A stretch of DNA of 64,000 nucleotides from Leifsonia sp. Root4 (GCF_001425085.1 NZ_LMDN01000002.1:459796-523795), one strand, 5' to 3'. Shown: positions 26,069-35,663, numbered from the stretch's first letter. Notes: a model not told the origin generated them from the letters alone. Program-made: numbers and translations.

Positions 26069-27406
26069 CTACTTGCCTACACTGACACCGGGCTCGGTGT
26101 CGAGCGCGGTCCCGAGCTCGCCCTCTGCATCGCCTGCACCGGATGCCGGCCGCCCGGCCTTTCCGAGCCCGCGCCAGCTCCGCCCGAACAGCGGCGTCAG
26201 CGTCGCCACCGCGTACACGATGGCCGCTCCGAGCAGTGTCGGGCCCAGTCCGAACGCCGCGATCGACGCGCCGCCGAGGAAGGCGCCGATCGGCATCGCC
26301 GCCGAGACGCCCGCGCTCATCGCTCCGAAGACTCGGGCGCGCATCGGCTCCGGGATGAGGCCGAACAGGGCCGTCGACATCATCGGGTTGATCCCGCCGG
26401 CGGCCAGCCCCGAAAATGCGAGGACCGCCAACAGCACCGGCAACGGCACCTCGAAGGCCATCGCCAGATACGGGGGAACTCCGGCCAGCACGAAGAACAG
26501 CACAAACAGGCCACGCCCGGATGCCCGGTGGCCGACCGCCGCGAACAACACGGCGCCAAGCAGAGCACCGCCCGCGAAGCAGGACACCATGAAGCCGAGC
26601 GCCGTCGCAGAACCGAGGCGCTCCGCGGCGTACACCGGGAAGAGCACGGTGAGCCCGGCCGTGTCGATGGCGTTGGTCACCATGACGAGCAACACGATCC
26701 CCCGCAGCAGCGGGTTCGACCACAGCCAACGAAGGCCCTCGGCAAAACCGCGCCAGTAGCCGGTGTCGCCGGCGGCCGGCACGTCTGCACCGGATGCCAC
26801 AGGCCGCGCCATCCGCGGAATGAACACGGCGATCAGCAGCGCCGACACCGCGAAGGTCGCGGCGTTCACGTACAGCGCGCCGGGCGCGCCGAGCACGCCG
26901 ATCAGCACGCCGGCCACTGCGGCACCCACCATCGACGCGCTGCGCTGCACGGCCGATTGCGCTCCGGCCGCGCGCGCCAGCGGAGTGCCGGCCCGCGTAG
27001 CCAGCTCGGGCAGCATGACCGTCTTGGCGGTGTCGCCCGGGGTGTCGAGGAGCCCGCTGAGGAAGACGAGGAGCAGCAGCACGCCGAAGTGCAGGGCGCC
27101 CGTCGCCGCCAGGATCGGCAGCGCCAGCACCGTGACGCCGCTGGCGAGGTCGGCGACGATGCTCGACACCCGGTAGCCGACCCGGTCGATCAGCGCTCCG
27201 CCGAGCGCACCGCCGATGACGACGGGCACGGTGGCGAAGACGCCGGCGACGCCGGTCGCCAACGCGGAGCCGGTGTCGGAGAACACGTAGAGCGGAACCG
27301 CGATCATGGTGATGGCGTTGCCGGCGCGCGAGACGAAGGCGGCAGCCAGCAGGCCGAGCAGTGGCAGCCGTCCGGCCAGGCCGCGCTCAGGCGCGCGGGA
27401 ACGCAT
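26069..27406 (-). CDS. MFS transporter
   Basis: 445 residues from ATG 27406; an upstream start would add 15 residues overlapping the regulator more deeply. Twelve predicted membrane segments; loop GGALGGALIDRVGYR after segment 2 is the MFS-A-like motif. Sequence style (AFVSRAGNAITMIAVPLYVFSDTGSALATG) places it with the MefA/enterobactin-exporter group of drug or siderophore efflux proteins, substrate unknown. Its start overlaps the end of the ArsR-like regulator gene by 20 bp, so the regulator probably governs it. It ends 9 bp before dnaX and might feed transcription into it. Confidence 0.88.
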   Translation of the reverse strand: MRSRAPERGLAGRLPLLGLLAAAFVSRAGNAITMIAVPLYVFSDTGSALATGVAGVFATVPVVIGGALGGALIDRVGYRVSSIVADLASGVTVLALPILAATGALHFGVLLLLVFLSGLLDTPGDTAKTVMLPELATRAGTPLARAAGAQSAVQRSASMVGAAVAGVLIGVLGAPGALYVNAATFAVSALLIAVFIPRMARPVASGADVPAAGDTGYWRGFAEGLRWLWSNPLLRGIVLLVMVTNAIDTAGLTVLFPVYAAERLGSATALGFMVSCFAGGALLGAVLFAAVGHRASGRGLFVLFFVLAGVPPYLAMAFEVPLPVLLAVLAFSGLAAGGINPMMSTALFGLIPEPMRARVFGAMSAGVSAAMPIGAFLGGASIAAFGLGPTLLGAAIVYAVATLTPLFGRSWRGLGKAGRPASGAGDAEGELGTALDTEPGVSVGK

Positions 27407-28034
27407 GGTAGATCCACCGAACGGCCCGTGCGCCCTCGCGGGTGGCGTCACTTGCGGCCTCCCACTTGCGGCTGAGCGCGCCGAGTTCCTCGGTCAGTTC
27501 GGCCAGCTGCGGCGCGGTCAGATAGGCGAAGGAGTCGGAGCTGTTGGACGCGGCCACCCACTCGCGCTCCAGCATCGGTTCGGCGTCGAGGGCGGCAAGC
27601 AGCTCCCCCATGTACGACTGCAGAATCACCTGCTGCAGGGCGCGAGCAGCCCCGTACTGTTCAGGGTCGGCGCGCAGCTCGGCCGGTTCGAAACTGGTGT
27701 GACTGTGCGCGGCCCGCCACCAGCGTTCCCGCCCGTCGCGCGCGCGTTCAGGCGCCTCCACCACGAATCCGAACTTCGCCAATGTGCCGAGGTGATAGCT
27801 CACGGTGCCGGGCGCCTCGTCGACGAGGTCGGCGAGCTGGCCGACCGAGTGGGCGCCGTCGGAGCGCAGGATGCCGAGCAGCTGCAGCCGCAGCGGGTGC
27901 GCCAGGGCGCGCAGCGACTTTGGGTCCCTCAGCCCCTCGGCCGGCCTCGTCGGCGCGGGCTCCTGCGCCGGGCCGGACGCTGCCACGCCAGACTCTGCCG
28001 GTATCGGCCGCTTCTGCTTCGAGTCGTCATCCAT
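27387..28034 (-). CDS. ArsR-like winged-helix transcriptional regulator
   Basis: 215 residues from ATG 28034; a TTG 21 bp further upstream lies inside the inverted repeat and is less likely. Helix-turn-helix at about 38-105 (SLRALAHPLRLQLLGILRSDGAHSVGQLADLVDEAPGTVSYHLGTLAKFGFV) is ArsR-type; no metal-binding Cys pairs are visible, so it is not a metal sensor of the classic kind. The remaining 110 residues resemble the C-terminal part of YdcZ/HTH_20-type regulators. It overlaps the MFS gene by 20 bp. A 26-bp inverted repeat directly before it is the likely autoregulatory site. Confidence 0.85.
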   Translation of the reverse strand: MDDDSKQKRPIPAESGVAASGPAQEPAPTRPAEGLRDPKSLRALAHPLRLQLLGILRSDGAHSVGQLADLVDEAPGTVSYHLGTLAKFGFVVEAPERARDGRERWWRAAHSHTSFEPAELRADPEQYGAARALQQVILQSYMGELLAALDAEPMLEREWVAASNSSDSFAYLTAPQLAELTEELGALSRKWEAASDATREGARAVRWIYHAFPRA

Positions 28035-28052
28035 GCGCCAAGAATAATTCAA

Positions 28053-28078
28053 CAAGAAGTCTTGTGCAAGTGTTCTTG
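28053..28078. promoter_or_regulatory. Inverted repeat, likely operator of the ArsR-like regulator
   Basis: Two 12-bp arms, CAAGAAGTCTTG and CAAGTGTTCTTG, separated by TG; each arm is the reverse complement of the other at 10 of 12 positions. It lies 18 bp upstream of the regulator start. Binding is inferred from position and symmetry. Confidence 0.65.
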
Positions 28079-28112
28079 CGGAGCTTGACGTGAATGGCGC
28101 AGACTTGGGGCG

Positions 28113-28523
28113 CTACGGCGCCCGCCAGAACGAGTCGGCCAGCTGCTCCCATTCGGGGCCAGGGGCGGTATCCCCGAGGGCGAAACGTTCCTCATCGATC
28201 TCCACGATGATCGGTACGCTCGTCGAGCAATACGCCGGGTACTCCTCCGGTGAGCCGTCAACGACGACTATGCACGTGGCATCCGGCTCCTCCATCGACG
28301 TGGCAGCAAAGTAGCTCACTCCGCCATCGACCCAGAGAAGTCTCGTCGATGTGCTGTCGATTTGTGCGGCACTTCTCGCGTCGGCCGGCAGCTGATCGGC
28401 GGGCTGCTGCTCACGATCGAACACGGTCATGGTCGCGGACACGCCTGCACAACCGCTCATCGCAAGCACGATGAACACACCGAGCGCCCCCACCAGTCCC
28501 CTGCACGCCGTCACCATGGACAT
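28113..28523 (-). CDS. Small lipoprotein of unknown function
   Basis: 136 residues; ATG 28523, with a second possible ATG two codons later. Signal peptide GLVGALGVFIVLAMSGC ends in a lipobox, so the mature ~110 residues are anchored on the outside of the membrane. I recognise no domain. Features are a WVDGGVSYFA segment, two Cys (CIVVVDGSPEEYPAYC) that could form a disulfide, and an acidic end (PGPEWEQLADSFW). It stands alone between the ArsR-like operator and the divergent LysE gene. Confidence 0.72.
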   Translation of the reverse strand: MSMVTACRGLVGALGVFIVLAMSGCAGVSATMTVFDREQQPADQLPADARSAAQIDSTSTRLLWVDGGVSYFAATSMEEPDATCIVVVDGSPEEYPAYCSTSVPIIVEIDEERFALGDTAPGPEWEQLADSFWRAP

Positions 28524-28617
28524 GGCTCGAGCATAGCCAGCCCTTCACAGTACGCTGGGGCCACAACCCTGAGCGTCGACGAGGATGCCTCCCACTCCGT
28601 CGTATGAAGGGGGCATC

Positions 28618-29262
28618 GTGATCACGCTTGCCGCAGCATTGGGCATGGCCATTGTCGAATTGGGGATGGCACTCACACCGGGGCCCAACATGGTCTACCT
28701 GGTCTCGCGCAGCATCAGCCAAGGTCGGCGCGCCGGCATGATGTCGCTGGCCGGAACCGCGGTCGGGTTCCTTGTCTACATGACGATGGCGAACCTCGGC
28801 CTTGCGGCGGTGTTCGTCGTGGTTCCCTGGCTCTACACCGCGCTCAAGGTCGCCGGTGCGGTGTACCTGCTCTGGCTGGCATACAAGACTCTCCGCCCCG
28901 GCGGCATGTCGCTCTTCGAGACCCGGGATCTGCCCCGCGATTCCGCGGGCAAGCTGTTCCGGATGGGGCTTCTGACCAACCTGCTGAACCCAAAGGTGGC
29001 GATCCTCTACCTGGCGCTGATCCCGCAGTTCATCGACCAGGGCGCCAGCAACGTCGTCGCGCAGGGATTCCAGCTGGGTGCCATTCAGATCGCGGTGGCG
29101 CTGCTCGTGAACGGCGCCATCATCATCGCGGCGGGCTCGATCGCAGTGTTCCTCCGCCGACGGCCGCTGTGGATCCGTTGGCAGCGGTGGGTGACGGGAA
29201 CCCTCCTCGGCGCGGTGGGCGTGAAGCTCGCGATTGACGCGCCGGCCCGTGCGACCGCATAG
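28618..29262 (+). CDS. LysE family amino-acid exporter
   Basis: 214 residues from GTG 28618, chosen because AAGGGGG lies just upstream and the family N-terminus begins here; the frame also extends 11 codons upstream. LysE/RhtB signature MALTPGPNMVYLVSRSISQGRRAGMMSLAGTAVGF near the N-terminus, six membrane segments, and GLLTNLLNPKVAILYLALIPQF in the middle. Exports an amino acid or derivative; specificity cannot be read. It converges with ackA, with only 45 bp between the stops. Confidence 0.9.
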   Translation: MITLAAALGMAIVELGMALTPGPNMVYLVSRSISQGRRAGMMSLAGTAVGFLVYMTMANLGLAAVFVVVPWLYTALKVAGAVYLLWLAYKTLRPGGMSLFETRDLPRDSAGKLFRMGLLTNLLNPKVAILYLALIPQFIDQGASNVVAQGFQLGAIQIAVALLVNGAIIIAAGSIAVFLRRRPLWIRWQRWVTGTLLGAVGVKLAIDAPARATA

Positions 29263-29307
29263 AGCGACCGCTCTGGCGCTGACCGAACAGGCCGGCAGCC
29301 GAGACAG

Positions 29308-30432
29308 CTAGAGAACGAGCGACTCCACCTGGTGCGCGATCTCGAGCTCCTCATTGGTGGGGATCACCATGACCGTCACGCGGGCACCGGCCGGGGAGAT
29401 CACGCGAGCCGCGCGTGAGGAGAGCTCGTTGCGGTCGTTGTCGATCTCGATGCCCAAATGCGACAGGCCGGCGAGGGCGCGGCGGCGCAGCAGGGCGTTG
29501 TTCTCGCCGATGCCGGCGGTGAAGACGAGAGCGTCGAGGCCGCCGAGCTGGGCGAAGTAGGCGCCGATGTAGTGGCGGATGCGGTGCCGCCAGACCTGCA
29601 GGGCGAGCTCGGCCTCTTCATTGCCGTTGATGGCGGCATCCTGCACATCGCGCATGTCCCCCATTCCGGTGAGCCCGAGCAGGCCGCTCTGCTTGTTGAG
29701 CAGCGTGTCGAGCTCGGAGACGCTCATGCCGGCCGCCCGGTTGAGGTGAACGAGCACGGCCGGGTCGATGTCGCCGGAGCGCGTGCCCATGACGAGCCCC
29801 TGCAGCGGGGTCAGCCCCATCGACGTGTCGACCGACTTGCCGCCGTCGACGGCGGTGATCGACGCCCCGTTGCCCAGGTGCAGGATGATGCTGCGCACGG
29901 CACCGAGCGGCTTGCCGAGCATCGCGGCGGCCTGCTCGGAGACGTACTTGTGCGAGGTGCCGTGGAAGCCGTAGCGGCGCACCTTGTATTCGCGGGCGAT
30001 GTCCTTGTCGATCGCGTAGGTGTATGCGGCCGGCGCCATGCTCTGGTGGAACGCCGTGTCGAACACCGCAACGTGCGGAACCTGGGGCAGCGCCTTCTTC
30101 GCCGCGCGGATGCCGAGCAGATTCGCCGGGTTGTGCAGCGGGGCCAGGCGGGAGAGCGCGTCGATCTCGCGCTCGACCTCGTCCGTGATCAGGGTCGGGC
30201 CGTCGAACTCGCTGCCGCCGTGCACCACGCGGTGCCCGACCGCGACGAGATCGTCGACCTCGCCGAGCTTGGCCAGCACCACGCTCATGCCTTCCGAGTG
30301 GTCGGCGATGAAGGAGTCCGGCTCGCCGATCCGTTCGATCAGACCACTGAGGCGTGACTCCCCGGTCTTCAGGTCGATCAGCTGGTACTTGAGCGAGGAC
30401 GAGCCCGAGTTGACGACGAAGACGGAGCTCAT
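29308..30432 (-). CDS. ackA: Acetate kinase
   Basis: 374 residues, slightly short of the usual ~400. Interconverts acetyl phosphate plus ADP with acetate plus ATP. Motifs: VNSGSSSLKYQL at the N-terminus, VGHRVVHGG, VAVFDTAFH, YGFHGTSHKYV, and the phosphate loop HLGNGASI. The ATG overlaps the pta stop by 4 bp, so the two enzymes of overflow acetate metabolism are made together. Confidence 0.97.
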   Translation of the reverse strand: MSSVFVVNSGSSSLKYQLIDLKTGESRLSGLIERIGEPDSFIADHSEGMSVVLAKLGEVDDLVAVGHRVVHGGSEFDGPTLITDEVEREIDALSRLAPLHNPANLLGIRAAKKALPQVPHVAVFDTAFHQSMAPAAYTYAIDKDIAREYKVRRYGFHGTSHKYVSEQAAAMLGKPLGAVRSIILHLGNGASITAVDGGKSVDTSMGLTPLQGLVMGTRSGDIDPAVLVHLNRAAGMSVSELDTLLNKQSGLLGLTGMGDMRDVQDAAINGNEEAELALQVWRHRIRHYIGAYFAQLGGLDALVFTAGIGENNALLRRRALAGLSHLGIEIDNDRNELSSRAARVISPAGARVTVMVIPTNEELEIAHQVESLVL

Positions 30433-32585
30433 GCGGTGGCCGCCTGAATCGCGGTGATGGCGACGGTGTTGACGATGTCTTGCACGAGTGCTCCCCTGGA
30501 GAGGTCGTTTATCGGCTTGTTGAGTCCCTGCAGAACGGGGCCCATGGCGATGGCGCCCGCACTGCGCTGCACCGCCTTGTAGGTGTTGTTGCCGGTGTTG
30601 AGGTCGGGGAAGATGAACACGGTCGCGCGGCCGGCCACGACGGAGCCCGGCAGCTTGGATGCCGCGACGGCGGCATCCGCCGCCGCGTCGTACTGGATCG
30701 GGCCCTCGACCGGCAGCTCCGGCCGGCGCTCGCGCACGAGCAGGGTCGCCTCGCGCACCTTCTCCACGTCGGCGCCAGCCCCCGATTCACCGGTGGAGTA
30801 CGAGAGCATGGCGACCCGCGGGTCGATGCCGAACTGGGCTGCGGTCTCTGCCGAGGAGACGGCGATGTCGGCGAGCTGGGTCGCGGTCGGGTCGGGGATG
30901 ACGGCGCAGTCGCCGTAGACGAGGACTCGGTCTGCCAGCGACATCAGGAACACGCTGGAGACGACGGACACGTCCGGCCGGGTCTTGATGATCTCGAACG
31001 CCGGGCGGATCGTGTGCGCCGTGGTGTGCGCGGCACCGGAGACCATGCCGTCGGCGAGCCCCATGTGCACCATCATCGTGCCGAAGTACGAGACGTCGGT
31101 GACGGTGTCGCGCGCCTGGTCGAGCGAGATGCCCTTGTGCGCGCGCAGCCGGGCGTACTCCTCGGCGAACTTGAAGCGCAGCACGTCGTCGAACGGGCTC
31201 ACGATCTCGGCCGTGGAAATGTCGAGCCCGAGCTCGATGGCGCGCGAGCGCACCTCGAACGGCTCCCCGAGAATCGTGAGCCTGGCGATGCCGCGCGACA
31301 GCACGGTGGCCGCGGCGCGGAGCACACGGTCATCGCTGCCCTCCGGCAGCACGATGTGGCGGCGGGCGGCGCGGGCCTGCTCGATCAGCCCGTACTCGAA
31401 CATGAGCGGGGTGACGGCGGCGGAGCGGCTGAGGTTCAGCAGGCCGAGCAGTGCCTCGGCATCGACGTGGGTCTCGAACAACCCCAGCGCGGTGTCGCGC
31501 TTGCGGCTGGAGTCGGCCGCCAGGCGGCCCCGGGTGCGGGTGATGCGCAGCGCGGTGTCGTAGCTGCCCAGCTCCGTGCTGATGATCGGCAGCGGCGAAC
31601 GCACACCGGCGAGCAGGCGCTGGATCGGTTCCGGCAGCTCGAATCCGCCGTTCAGCACGATTCCGGCGAGGCTCGGGAAGGTTCCGGACGCATTCGCCAG
31701 CAGCACCGCGAGCAGCACATCCGTGCGGTCGGCAGGGACGACGACGACGGCGCCCTCGAGCAGCCGCGGCAGCACATTGTTCATCGACATCGCGGCCACG
31801 ACGACGGCGAGCGCCTCACGGCTGAGCAGCTCCGGATCGCCCGCGAGCAGGCTGCCGTCTGTGGCATCCATGATGCTCTGCATGGTCGGAGCGACCAGCA
31901 CGGCGTCTTCGGGGATCGCCCAGACCGGTGTCGATTCCGCCGACTCGATGCCGTCCGCGCCGTGGTCATGCGGCACACCGGATGCCGGCAGCGCCGCGCG
32001 AACGGCCGCAATCGTCTCCGGCAGCTGCTCGGGGTCGGCCCGGTTCACGACGATGGCAAGCAGCGAGGCGTGGGCACTCCGCAGCTCGGCGAGCGCCATC
32101 TCCGCCAGGTCGCCGAGCTCGTGCGCGGTGCGCGGATCGGACTGCCCGAGCCGCTCACCCTGCACCTGGGCTGCGCGCCCGCCGAGTGCGAGCAGCACGG
32201 GGGCGCCGAGGTTCGCGGCGATGCGGGCGTTGTAGCTGAGCTCGGTCGGACTGCCGACATCGGTGTAGTCGGAACCGACGATGACGACGGCGTCGCTGGC
32301 GGCCTCGACGGCCTTGTAACGCTCGACGATGCGGCTGAGCGCGGCATCCGGATCGCTGTGGACGTCGTCGTAGGTCACACCGATGCAGGTGGAATAGGGA
32401 AGATCGGCCGTTGCGGACTCGAGCAACAGGTTCAGCACGTAGTCGGGCTCGACGGTGGAGCGCGCGACGGGCCGGAACACCGCGATGCGCGCGGCCGTGT
32501 GGGTGAGCGTTTCCAGTACGCCGAGCGCGATGGTGGACTTGCCGGTGTTCCCCTCGACAGAGGAGATGTAGATGCTGTGTGCCAT
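30429..32585 (-). CDS. pta: Phosphate acetyltransferase
   Basis: 718 residues, the long form. N-terminal P-loop domain (SSVEGNTGKSTIALGVLETL) of the AAA_26/BioD-like type, a central DRTGG domain (about 215-330), and the C-terminal catalytic PTA/PTB domain starting around residue 385 (EQARAARRHIVLPEGSDDRVLRAA). Converts acetyl-CoA and phosphate to acetyl phosphate for AckA. First gene of the pta-ackA pair; a 97-bp gap separates it from the Lrp gene on the same strand. Confidence 0.97.
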   Translation of the reverse strand: MAHSIYISSVEGNTGKSTIALGVLETLTHTAARIAVFRPVARSTVEPDYVLNLLLESATADLPYSTCIGVTYDDVHSDPDAALSRIVERYKAVEAASDAVVIVGSDYTDVGSPTELSYNARIAANLGAPVLLALGGRAAQVQGERLGQSDPRTAHELGDLAEMALAELRSAHASLLAIVVNRADPEQLPETIAAVRAALPASGVPHDHGADGIESAESTPVWAIPEDAVLVAPTMQSIMDATDGSLLAGDPELLSREALAVVVAAMSMNNVLPRLLEGAVVVVPADRTDVLLAVLLANASGTFPSLAGIVLNGGFELPEPIQRLLAGVRSPLPIISTELGSYDTALRITRTRGRLAADSSRKRDTALGLFETHVDAEALLGLLNLSRSAAVTPLMFEYGLIEQARAARRHIVLPEGSDDRVLRAAATVLSRGIARLTILGEPFEVRSRAIELGLDISTAEIVSPFDDVLRFKFAEEYARLRAHKGISLDQARDTVTDVSYFGTMMVHMGLADGMVSGAAHTTAHTIRPAFEIIKTRPDVSVVSSVFLMSLADRVLVYGDCAVIPDPTATQLADIAVSSAETAAQFGIDPRVAMLSYSTGESGAGADVEKVREATLLVRERRPELPVEGPIQYDAAADAAVAASKLPGSVVAGRATVFIFPDLNTGNNTYKAVQRSAGAIAMGPVLQGLNKPINDLSRGALVQDIVNTVAITAIQAATA

Positions 32586-32682
32586 GACCTGAGATTCGTT
32601 CGCCGCGAGTGGTGACCGACTCGGGCTCCTGCGCGATCGGCCACTGTCTACTCTGCCACGAATGCGCAGGCGCCGAGCTGCG

Positions 32683-33156
32683 TCAGCGGGCGCGAACCCG
32701 CTCGATCAGCGGCTGCGTGCGGTAGGGCATCATGTGCTTCATCGCCAGCACCGTCGAGGTGCGCTCGATGCCCGGGGTGCTGAGCACGAGGTCCGCGACG
32801 CGGTACAGATCGTCGGCGTCGGCTGCGGCCACCCGGATCAGCAGGTCCCAGTCGCCGGAGACGCCGAACACCTCGACCACCTCGGGAATCCTGGCGAGGC
32901 TCTCCGGCAGCTGCGAGAGCTTCTGCTGCGTGACGTGGGCGAAGATGAACGCCGTGAGAGGCAGCCCGACGGATGCCGGATCCACCCGGCGCAGCGGGTC
33001 GGCGAGCACCTCGGACTCCAGCCGGTTCAACCTGCTGTGCACCGTGCTCCGCGCCAGCCCCGTCGTCTCGGCGAGCGCCACAGCGGTGGACCTCGGGTGT
33101 TCCGCGAGCGCCAGGAGCAGCGCGGCATCCGTCGGATCGATCACGCGATCAGTCAT
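32683..33156 (-). CDS. Lrp/AsnC family transcriptional regulator
   Basis: 157 residues from ATG 33156; the longer frame reaches into the divergent promoter and is rejected. Helix-turn-helix in the first 50 residues (DPTDAALLLALAEHPRSTAVALAETTGLARSTVHSRLNRLE) and a RAM ligand-binding domain after residue ~70 (PLTAFIFAHVTQQKL, VVEVFGVSGDWDLLIRVAAADADDLYRVADLVLSTPGI). Divergent from the AceE-like gene with 134 bp between, so it probably controls that gene in response to an amino acid or 2-oxoacid, as BkdR- and Lrp-type proteins do. Confidence 0.92.
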   Translation of the reverse strand: MTDRVIDPTDAALLLALAEHPRSTAVALAETTGLARSTVHSRLNRLESEVLADPLRRVDPASVGLPLTAFIFAHVTQQKLSQLPESLARIPEVVEVFGVSGDWDLLIRVAAADADDLYRVADLVLSTPGIERTSTVLAMKHMMPYRTQPLIERVRAR

Positions 33157-33290
33157 TGTGTCTGGCTCCGCTCCCCTGAATGGCACATCGTCGCTACATT
33201 CTGACTGAAATCTAGCGCATCTATTGTTCATTCTGGATGATCATCGGACGATTGACACGGCAATACTGTGCAGCAGACGAAGGAGTCCCC

Positions 33291-35663
33291 GTGTCAGTCA
33301 CCATCAGCCCGACAGCGCCGCCGGCGGTCCGGCCCACCCCGGTCGCCGACCGCGATGCCCTGCTCGGCGCGGTCGAGCAGCGCGTGCTCTGGCTGTCGAC
33401 GGCCAGCATCCATCACGCCAACCACGTGCGCCCGAATCCGCTCGGGCTGAAGGTGGGCGGCCACCAGGCCTCCTGCGCCTCGATGGTGACGATCATGACG
33501 CAGCTGTGGTTCGAGCAGCTCCGCTCCGAGGACAGGGTCTCGGTCAAGCCGCACGCCTCCCCCGTGCTGCACGCGATCAACGCGCTGCTCGGCGAGCTCG
33601 ACCCGATGGCCCTGGCCGGCCTGCGGGAATTCGGCGGGCTGCAGAGCTACCCCAGCCGCACCAAGGATCCCGACCCCGTCGACTACTCCACCGGCTCTGT
33701 CGGCCTCGGTGCCACGGCACCGCTCTGGGGCGCCATCGCACGGCGCTACGTCGATGACCACGGCGGCCGCGCGGGGACCGGGCGGCAGTACGCCCTGATC
33801 GGCGATGCCGAACTCGATGAGGGTGCGATCTGGGAGGCCATGGGCGACCCCGCCGTCGCGCACCTCGGCGAGCTGGTCTGGATCGTCGATTTCAACCGGC
33901 AGTCGCTCGACCGTGTGGTTCCGGCCGTCAGCGTGACGAAGCTCTCGGCCATGTTCGAGGCCGCAGGCTGGCAGGTTCTCGTCGCCAAATACGGCCGGCT
34001 GCTCGAGGGGCTCTTCGCGCGGCAGGGCGGCGAGCGCCTGCGCGCTCGCATCGACACCATGACGAACCCCGAGTACCAGCGCCTGCTGCGCAGCTCAGAC
34101 GAGCAGCTGGTGGATCGGATCTGCGCCGACAGCTGGCAGGACCTGCGCGCGCTGCTCGGCGACGTCGCACCGGCCGAGCTGCGGGCGGCGGTCGGCAATC
34201 TGGGCGGGCACGACCACGACGCGCTGCGTCACGCCTTCGCCGCGATCGACGATGAGCGGCCGACCGTGATCTTCGCCTACACCGTGAAGGGCAGGAACCT
34301 GCCGATGGAGGGGCACCCGCAGAATCATTCCGCGCAGCTGAGCCCCGCCCAGTTCGAGCAGTACGCGGCATCCGCGGGAATGGACCCGGCCCGGCCGTTC
34401 CAGCTGTTCGCAGCGGACACCGCGGAGGGCAGGCTCTCCGCAGCGCGCGCGGCCCAGCTGCGCCGCGAACCCGTTCAGGCCGGCGGCGCCTTCACGCCGC
34501 CGAGCGACCTCGGCTGGGTGCCGCGCGGCACCAGCACCACCCAGGCCGCGCTCGGCCGCACCTTGCTCGACCTCACGAGGCGGGCTCCCGCCATCGCGGA
34601 ACGCGTCGTCACGGTGAGCCCGGATGTCAGCTCGAGCACGAACCTCGGCGGCTGGGTGAACAAGGCCAAGGTGTGGTCGGCGGCTCCCTCGCGGGACTGG
34701 TTCGACGACGATCCGGAGACGATCCTGCACTGGGAGGAGAGCGCACAGGGCCGGCACATCGAACTCGGCATCGCCGAGACGAACCTCGTCGGCCTGCTCG
34801 GGGAGCTCGGCGCGACGTGGAGCCGCTGGGGCTTCCCGCTGATCCCCATCGGGGTCGTCTACGACCCGTTCATCGCCCGCGCCCTGGAGCCCTGGAACTT
34901 CGGCATGTACGCCGGCGGCCAGTCGATCCTCGTCGGCACACCGTCCGGCGTCACGCTGGCCGCGGAGGGTGGCGCCCACCAGTCGCTGCTCACCCCGGCC
35001 ATCGGGCTGCAACAGCCTGGGCTGTTGAGCTACGAGCCGGCCTTCGCCCTTGAGGTCGAGTGGATGCTGCTGGAGTGCATCCGTCGCATCGGCGTTCCGG
35101 GCGGAACCTCCGCCTACCTCCGCCTCTCCACCCGTCCGGTGCAGCAGGACCTGGCCGCCGTACCGGCACTGCCGGAGGCCAGGGAACTCCGCCGCCGCCA
35201 GGTTCTCGCCGGCGGCTACCTGCTGCGCTCCCCGGACGGCGATCGCCCCCAGGCCACGATCGCGGCGATGGGCGCCCTCGTGCCAGAGGCGATCGCCGCC
35301 AGGGACACCCTGGCCGAGGCGGGCGTGCACGTCGACGTCGTCTGTGTCACCAACGCCGGGCTGCTCTTCGAGGCGCTGCAGGCCAGGACCGGGCAGGGCA
35401 CGGCTGAGGCGGGCGGCGCGGATGCCGGCGAGTGGATCCTGCGCGACATCCTGCCGGCGCACCGCGCCGCGCCGCTCGTCACCGTGCTCGACGGCCACCC
35501 GCACACCCTGTCGTTCCTGGCGGGGGTGAATGGGGTGCCCCCCGCCCACCTCGGCGTCTCGAAACTCGGCCAGTCGGGTGATCTGGAGAGCGTGTACCGC
35601 TACCACGGCATCGACGCGGCATCCATCGTGCGTGCCGTGCTGCGCGGCATCGCCCAGGGCTGA
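33291..35663 (+). CDS. AceE-like thiamine-diphosphate dehydrogenase E1 / transketolase-family protein
   Basis: 790 residues from GTG 33291 (GAAGGAG upstream). N-terminal thiamine-diphosphate domain with HASPVLHAINALLG, DYSTGSVGLGATAPLWGAIA and the Mg/TPP motif GDAELDEGAIWEAM; pyrimidine domain with GWVNKAKVW, HWEESAQGRHIELGIAETN; transketolase C-terminal domain with GVSKLGQSGDLESVYRYHGID. This is the homodimeric E1 architecture of pyruvate dehydrogenase AceE, but about 100 residues shorter than the ~900 of primary AceE, and no E2 or E3 gene is adjacent. I infer a second E1-type enzyme acting on pyruvate or another 2-oxoacid under the divergent Lrp regulator; a stand-alone transketolase-like activity is the alternative. 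Confidence 0.82.
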   Translation: MSVTISPTAPPAVRPTPVADRDALLGAVEQRVLWLSTASIHHANHVRPNPLGLKVGGHQASCASMVTIMTQLWFEQLRSEDRVSVKPHASPVLHAINALLGELDPMALAGLREFGGLQSYPSRTKDPDPVDYSTGSVGLGATAPLWGAIARRYVDDHGGRAGTGRQYALIGDAELDEGAIWEAMGDPAVAHLGELVWIVDFNRQSLDRVVPAVSVTKLSAMFEAAGWQVLVAKYGRLLEGLFARQGGERLRARIDTMTNPEYQRLLRSSDEQLVDRICADSWQDLRALLGDVAPAELRAAVGNLGGHDHDALRHAFAAIDDERPTVIFAYTVKGRNLPMEGHPQNHSAQLSPAQFEQYAASAGMDPARPFQLFAADTAEGRLSAARAAQLRREPVQAGGAFTPPSDLGWVPRGTSTTQAALGRTLLDLTRRAPAIAERVVTVSPDVSSSTNLGGWVNKAKVWSAAPSRDWFDDDPETILHWEESAQGRHIELGIAETNLVGLLGELGATWSRWGFPLIPIGVVYDPFIARALEPWNFGMYAGGQSILVGTPSGVTLAAEGGAHQSLLTPAIGLQQPGLLSYEPAFALEVEWMLLECIRRIGVPGGTSAYLRLSTRPVQQDLAAVPALPEARELRRRQVLAGGYLLRSPDGDRPQATIAAMGALVPEAIAARDTLAEAGVHVDVVCVTNAGLLFEALQARTGQGTAEAGGADAGEWILRDILPAHRAAPLVTVLDGHPHTLSFLAGVNGVPPAHLGVSKLGQSGDLESVYRYHGIDAASIVRAVLRGIAQG

